DNA of 10,949 nucleotides from an uncultured Clostridium sp. Lineage in GTDB: Bacteria; Bacillota; Clostridia; Clostridiales; Clostridiaceae. The position numbers were made by a program, and so were the translations under genes. Below the pieces are notes generated by a model. It was not told the DNA's origin. It saw nothing but the letters and a program-made list of their open reading frames with translations, and did no database searches. The stretch is taken from contig CAMNZV010000031.1 of the NCBI GenBank assembly GCA_946575275.1, forward strand, positions 1 through 10,949. Reading direction: 5' to 3'. This document shows, piece by piece, positions 7,072 through 10,949 of the stretch (position 1 is its first letter; the number at the start of each line of letters is the position of its first letter).

Positions 7072-9307
7072 TTTCAAGCTCCTCCTTTGATAGTTGTGAT
7101 GAAGCTATTTGTCTGTATACTTCACAATTTTTCAAAAGTTCCTTGTGGTTTCCTTTGCCTACAATTTTCCCTTCATCTAAAACTATAATCTGTTCTGCAT
7201 GAAGAATTGTACTAATTCTTTGAGCAACCATTAATACTGTTGTTTCCCCTGTTTCTCTCTTTAAGGCATTTCTTAATAAAGAATCTGTTTTAAAGTCTAA
7301 AGCTGAAAAACTATCATCAAAAATATATAATTCTGGTTTTTTTGCTATAGCCCTTGCAATTGATAGTCTTTGTTTTTGACCCCCAGATACATTTGAACCA
7401 CCTTGAGAAATTGAAGATTTATACCCTTCATTTTTATCATTTATAAAATCTGTAGACTGTGCTATAGTTGCTGCCTTTATCATTTCTTCATCTGAAATTG
7501 TTTCATTTGCATATTTTAAGTTTGATTCTATAGTTCCTGAAAATAATATTCCCTTTTGTGGAACGTATCCAATCCTTTCTCTAAGTTTAGCTTGAGAAAC
7601 TTTTTTAATATTTTCACCATCTAATATTATTTCACCTGTGGTAACATCATAAAACCTTGGTATAAGGTTAACTAATGTTGATTTACCACTTCCTGTACTA
7701 CCAATAAATGCTGTTGTTTCGCCGGGTCTTGCTTCAAATGAAATATTGCTTAATACATTTTCCTCTGCATTTGGATACTTAAATGATACATTTTTAAATT
7801 GTAACAACCCACTTTTATTTTTAAATTCCTTTGTTTCCTTTTCATCCTTAATTATTACCTCTGAAGTTAATACCTCATCTATACGTCCTGCTGAAACTGT
7901 AGCTCTTGGAAGCATTATTGATACCATAGAAATCATTAAGAAGGCCATTATAATTTGCATTGTATATTGGATAAATGCCATCATATCCCCAACCTGCATA
8001 TTTCCATTATCAATACTTATTGAACCCTTCCATACTATAAGCACTGTTATACCATTCATAATAAACATCATAAGCGGCATCATACAACTCATTACTCTAT
8101 TTACAAATAAATTTGTTTTTGTTAAATCCTTATTTGCTATATCAAACCTCTTTTCTTCATATCCATCAGTTCCAAAGGCCCTTATAACCTGTAACCCTGT
8201 TAATATTTCACGAGTAACTAGGTTTAATTTATCAACAAGCTTTTGAACCAATTTAAATTTAGGCATTACTAGTTTAAATAAAGCTAATACAACTATCATT
8301 ATTATCCCTACTGCTAAGGCTATTATCCATGACATTTCTGTATTTGTATTTAATACCTTAATAACACCTCCAATACCAAGTATAGGTGCATAGAATAATA
8401 TTCTAAGTAACATTACCATAAGTAATTGTATTTGTTGGATATCATTAGTACTTCTTGTAATTAATGAAGCAGTTGAAAATTCATCCATTTCTGTACTTGA
8501 AAAGCTTAACACCATTTTAAATACACCAGATCTTAATCTTCTACCAAGTGATGCTGCAACCCTTGCTGCTATATATCCTACAAACACTGATGCTACCATT
8601 GATACTAAGGCAATTCCAAGCATTTTAGCCCCAGCAATTAATATATAATGACTTTGCATACCCTCTATATCAACGCCTAATCTTTCATATTCTGTTTTTA
8701 TATACTTAACTGACATTTGATTAATCATTGAATCCTCAAAATCATCAAATTTTGAAGATATTTCAGATGTTATTGTATTTAAGTTATCCTTAGGTAATAA
8801 CTTAAGCATTTGAAATATATTCATGTTTCCAGAATTGGTAGCCTCAGATGGAAGTGATTTTGCTAAACTATCCTTCAATTGCAAAACCTGCTCTGAATCT
8901 TCCTCAAAAGCTAAAACCATTAAAATTGGTTTTCCTAATATTTTATTTAATTCCTCATTAACTTCATTATTAGTTGTATTTTTCATGTAAATATTATTAT
9001 CTTTCATTGCAGGATAATCATCTATATCATTATCCTTTGCATCTTCACTTTTAACTAATGTGTAATTATCTAAAACCTTTGTTTTATCATCCTCATTCAA
9101 AAATAATATTATCTTATTTAATGTTTCTTCACTAATTGCATCTGGTACTGAATTTTCAATACCTCCTTGTTGGATACCTATATTTACTATTTTAGATGTA
9201 TAATCTGGCAATGCCAAATCACAGGTAGCTTGAACTATTAACAAGCTAAATATTGCTAATATTGATATCTTTGACTTCTTTAAATATTTTATTAACTTTA
9301 ACATCAT
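7064..9307 (-). CDS. Heterodimeric ABC exporter, degenerate-NBD subunit with extracytoplasmic insert
   Basis: This half-transporter has 747 residues, over 100 longer than usual. TM1 (about 14-34) is followed by a polar, acidic insert of about 185 residues (35-220), predicted to be outside the membrane, before TM2 (about 221-248) and the rest of the six-helix domain (to about 465). The ABC ATPase has Walker A GSTGSGKST (536-544), Q584, signature VSGGQ (640-644), and Walker B YIFDD with Asp665 in place of the catalytic Glu. The H-loop position is Gln696 (VAQRIST) instead of His. Its ATP site is therefore predicted to bind but hydrolyse poorly, while its intact SGGQ signature serves the active site of the partner subunit. 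The gene follows marR after 11 bases and overlaps the partner gene. Two adjacent ATGs exist; the second (9304) has better spacing from AGGAG. Confidence 0.92.
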   Translation of the reverse strand: MMLKLIKYLKKSKISILAIFSLLIVQATCDLALPDYTSKIVNIGIQQGGIENSVPDAISEETLNKIILFLNEDDKTKVLDNYTLVKSEDAKDNDIDDYPAMKDNNIYMKNTTNNEVNEELNKILGKPILMVLAFEEDSEQVLQLKDSLAKSLPSEATNSGNMNIFQMLKLLPKDNLNTITSEISSKFDDFEDSMINQMSVKYIKTEYERLGVDIEGMQSHYILIAGAKMLGIALVSMVASVFVGYIAARVAASLGRRLRSGVFKMVLSFSSTEMDEFSTASLITRSTNDIQQIQLLMVMLLRILFYAPILGIGGVIKVLNTNTEMSWIIALAVGIIMIVVLALFKLVMPKFKLVQKLVDKLNLVTREILTGLQVIRAFGTDGYEEKRFDIANKDLTKTNLFVNRVMSCMMPLMMFIMNGITVLIVWKGSISIDNGNMQVGDMMAFIQYTMQIIMAFLMISMVSIMLPRATVSAGRIDEVLTSEVIIKDEKETKEFKNKSGLLQFKNVSFKYPNAEENVLSNISFEARPGETTAFIGSTGSGKSTLVNLIPRFYDVTTGEIILDGENIKKVSQAKLRERIGYVPQKGILFSGTIESNLKYANETISDEEMIKAATIAQSTDFINDKNEGYKSSISQGGSNVSGGQKQRLSIARAIAKKPELYIFDDSFSALDFKTDSLLRNALKRETGETTVLMVAQRISTILHAEQIIVLDEGKIVGKGNHKELLKNCEVYRQIASSQLSKEELENE

Positions 9308-9318
9308 ATTCTCCTATT

Positions 9319-9789
9319 CTATTCATTCTTGTTTTCAATACATCTATTTACTATAATATTTTTTTCCAAGCAGCTTTGAAGTAAATTTTCCTTTACCTGC
9401 AATAGAATTCTTTTTGCTATTATTTTTTCCTCCTCCGATAGATTATTTAAGTATTCACCCTCAATACTTTCATGAACCCCTTTAAGCCTTTTACATATAT
9501 TCTTTCCTTCTTCACATATAAATACTCTAGATACCCTTTTATCATTTTCATCCTGTTTTCTATATACTAAACCGTTTTTCTCCATTCTTTTTATAGTTAC
9601 ATTCATAGTGGCTGGTGATATATTTAAATTTTTTGCTACCGCTCTTTGAACTTGACCATCTTTTTTTAATAATGAAAATAATAAGGCAGGTTGTCCAGGA
9701 TATAATCCTAGTTCCTCAAGTTTATCCCTAGTTATTAAAAAATGTAGCTTTGAAATTTCTGCAATTAATACATATAATCTCTCTTGCAT
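9319..9789 (-). CDS. MarR-family transcriptional regulator
   Basis: This 156-residue protein has the MarR winged-helix layout. An N-terminal dimerisation helix (about 1-25) is followed by PGQPALLFSLLKKDG (31-45). The helix-turn-helix covers QRAVAKNLNISPATMNVTIKRMEKNGLV (48-75), the wing holds DENDKR (80-85), and a long C-terminal dimerisation helix follows (about 117-140). It is the first gene of the operon with the two exporter subunits, and its promoter carries palindromes at the transcription start. The natural reading is a repressor of its own operon, released by a transported or toxic compound; the ligand is not evident. The upstream AGGAGATGAT resembles an extended Shine-Dalgarno, with about 8 bases from its end to the ATG. 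An in-frame TGA just upstream rules out a longer N-terminus. Four cysteines (92, 99, 140, 150) are present, without a clear redox motif. Confidence 0.93.
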   Translation of the reverse strand: MQERLYVLIAEISKLHFLITRDKLEELGLYPGQPALLFSLLKKDGQVQRAVAKNLNISPATMNVTIKRMEKNGLVYRKQDENDKRVSRVFICEEGKNICKRLKGVHESIEGEYLNNLSEEEKIIAKRILLQVKENLLQSCLEKNIIVNRCIENKNE

Positions 9790-9811
9790 TTCTTTTAATC
9801 ATCTCCTCTTC

Positions 9812-9837
9812 ATTAGTCGACTAATTAATATATTAAT
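9812..9837. promoter_or_regulatory. Tandem palindromic operator for the MarR regulator
   Basis: Two perfect 14-bp palindromes overlap by two bases: ATTAGTCGACTAAT (9812-9825) and ATTAATATATTAAT (9824-9837). Their centres are 12 bp apart. The first spans the predicted transcription start and ends just before the marR Shine-Dalgarno; the second covers the -10 box. Palindromes of this size and position are typical MarR operators. The second is all A/T, so chance is a larger worry there. Confidence 0.72.
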
Positions 9838-9858
9838 ACTTTTTTTAAATAAATTCAA
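9830..9858 (-). promoter_or_regulatory. Candidate promoter of the marR-ABC exporter operon
   Basis: TTGAAT (9858-9853) and TAATAT (9835-9830) are spaced by 17 bases on the minus strand, giving a start near 9823 inside the palindromic operator. Each box matches consensus at four of six positions. The position relative to the operator supports the call. Confidence 0.55.
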
Positions 9859-9920
9859 TAGCCTGAACAAAATTTTAAATTTTAAGAAAAATAAATACTT
9901 AGTTACCTAACAATTTTGCA

Positions 9921-9954
9921 CTAAAAAAGAACAAGACTTTAATAATCTTGTCCT
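9921..9954 (-). terminator. Intrinsic terminator of the EAL-HDOD gene
   Basis: A 9-bp stem on the minus strand (AGGACAAGA with TCTTGTTCT, one G-U pair; arms 9946-9954 and 9928-9936) and a 9-base loop are followed by TTTTTAG. It lies about 20 bases after the stop codon and separates this gene from the marR operon. Confidence 0.9.
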
Positions 9955-9974
9955 AGTTTTATTATATAGAGATA

Positions 9975-10949
9975 TTACCAAATGTTTTCGTTAACTTTAT
10001 TTTCCCAATTTATAGCTTGTATATAAAGCTCAACCAAAATCTCTTCTTGTAGATTAATCTTATTTCTTAATATTAATATCTTTTCATTATCTACCTTTTC
10101 ATAGGCCTCCACCAAATTTAAAATCTTATTTATTTCATTGTCTACACCATTTAAGGCATCTTTTAATTCATCCTCTATTGGTAATTCTTCTAATATACTA
10201 TTCATATCCTTTTGAACATAAATATCTAAATTGGAAAATAACCCCGCCATAAAACTTTGATTTACCCATTTAGATTTTATCTGCTGTGCAATCTTTTCAC
10301 AAAACTTTGCCCTAACTACAGTTGTTCTTGTTATTTCTCTTTCGTTTCTACTTTCCATTTCTGATATTGTTATTATTGTTAGTAGCTTTGATAATTCCTC
10401 TTTTCCAATTAATACAATTGCTTGTTTTATTGATGATATTTTATTATTAAATGCAAAGGCTGCAGAATTTACTAGTTTTATTATTTTATAGCTTATACCC
10501 ATATCTGCCTTTATAAGTGCCTCTATTTTATCTAAATTATAATTTTCATTTAATAATTCTATCATTATTTTAAAGCAAGTAAAATTTCTAATTGGCATAT
10601 CTTGCCCTGATAGCATAATAGGTTTACTAAAAAAATATCCTTGATAATAGGAATATCCAAAGGATTTAGCTTCATTATATTCTACTTCTGTTTCTATCTT
10701 TTCTGCTAAAAATTGTGCTTTTGGATTAAATACTCTTATTCCAAGTATAATATCCTTTCTTTGTTTTACTGTTGTAGCCTTAAAATCTATTTTGTATATA
10801 TCAAAAACAGGACCAAAGGCCCAATATTTTGAGTTATATGTAACATCATCTAATGCAAGGCTGTAACCCTTTTCCTTGAAACCTTTAAGCATATTAACTA
10901 TCTCAAGTGTTGCCTCAACACTTTCTAATACTTCTATTACTATCCTATC
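9975..10949 (-). CDS. EAL-HDOD signalling protein (YuxH/CdgJ type), N-terminus outside window
   Basis: The reading frame is open to the right edge, so the 5' end is missing; 324 codons are visible. The first visible residues (DRIVIEVLESVEATLEIVNMLKGF) continue smoothly into the rest, so the internal ATG at 10892 is not the true start. The first roughly 105 residues are the C-terminal half of an EAL domain: GYSLALDD, IYKIDFK, FLAEKIETEVEYNEAKSFGYSYYQGYFFSKP. After ALDD the active EAL pattern (DDFGxG) is replaced by VTYNSKYW, which points to a domain without c-di-GMP phosphodiesterase activity. An HDOD domain follows, with ADMGISYKIIKLVNSAAF, ISSIKQAIVLIG and KLLTIITISEME. This architecture is known from Bacillus YuxH and Vibrio CdgJ, linked to signalling and motility. 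About 80 N-terminal residues are probably missing. The gene ends in its own terminator. Confidence 0.9.
   Translation of the reverse strand, partial: DRIVIEVLESVEATLEIVNMLKGFKEKGYSLALDDVTYNSKYWAFGPVFDIYKIDFKATTVKQRKDIILGIRVFNPKAQFLAEKIETEVEYNEAKSFGYSYYQGYFFSKPIMLSGQDMPIRNFTCFKIMIELLNENYNLDKIEALIKADMGISYKIIKLVNSAAFAFNNKISSIKQAIVLIGKEELSKLLTIITISEMESRNEREITRTTVVRAKFCEKIAQQIKSKWVNQSFMAGLFSNLDIYVQKDMNSILEELPIEDELKDALNGVDNEINKILNLVEAYEKVDNEKILILRNKINLQEEILVELYIQAINWENKVNENIW

Noticed and set aside
7072..7077. TTG start at 7077 for the second exporter subunit
   Set aside because: The Shine-Dalgarno is only about three bases away from this TTG, while the ATG at 7071 has normal spacing.
6791..7090. 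Plus-strand open frame of 99 codons over the junction of the two exporter genes
   Set aside because: Antisense to conserved coding sequence and to the Shine-Dalgarno of the second subunit; shadow frame.
7746..8246. Plus-strand open frame of 166 codons inside the exporter gene
   Set aside because: Long only because the AT-rich antisense frame of a membrane protein gives few stops; composition mirrors the ABC gene and no family features appear.
9731..9802. Out-of-frame 24-codon frame starting at the ATG upstream of marR (MIKRNARE...)
   Set aside because: It overlaps marR in another frame, its ATG is inside the marR Shine-Dalgarno and no conserved features are seen.

Overview
The window looks like a chromosomal segment of a low-GC Firmicute, most likely Clostridium sensu stricto. 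The DNA is very AT-rich, codons end in A/T, Shine-Dalgarno sequences are strong (AGGAGG type), and there are Firmicute-type riboregulators (a glmS ribozyme and a SAM-I riboswitch). Every gene I can support lies on the minus strand, so transcription runs from high to low coordinates. No mobile element, CRISPR array, tRNA or rRNA is visible.

Layout in transcription order, right to left. (1) The C-terminal part of an EAL-HDOD signalling protein enters from the right edge and ends in an intrinsic terminator. (2) A three-gene operon follows: a MarR-type repressor behind a promoter with tandem palindromes, then two half-transporters of a heterodimeric ABC exporter. The first has a large predicted extracytoplasmic insert and a degenerate nucleotide-binding domain; the second is catalytically canonical. 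(3) With no terminator in between, a consensus promoter starts four bases after the exporter stop codon and drives a SAM-I riboswitch and a cystathionine gamma-synthase-like gene. (4) That gene's terminator is followed by the glmS leader with its self-cleaving ribozyme, then glmS, then a strong terminator. (5) A roughly 430-base AT-rich gap precedes ilvC, which ends close to the left edge.

The neighbours form separate transcription units rather than one pathway: branched-chain amino acids (ilvC), amino sugar/cell wall (glmS), sulfur amino acids (metB-like), efflux with local control (marR-abc-abc), and signalling (EAL-HDOD). The regulatory RNAs are the richest part. The metB leader shows a complete aptamer/antiterminator/terminator switch. 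The glmS leader shows a complete ribozyme plus extra structure: an orphan Shine-Dalgarno upstream and mutually exclusive hairpins downstream. I found no clearly new multi-gene system. The best leads are these leader elements, the unterminated exporter-to-riboswitch junction, the asymmetric exporter with an extracellular domain, and the unusual cofactor loop of the ketol-acid reductoisomerase.
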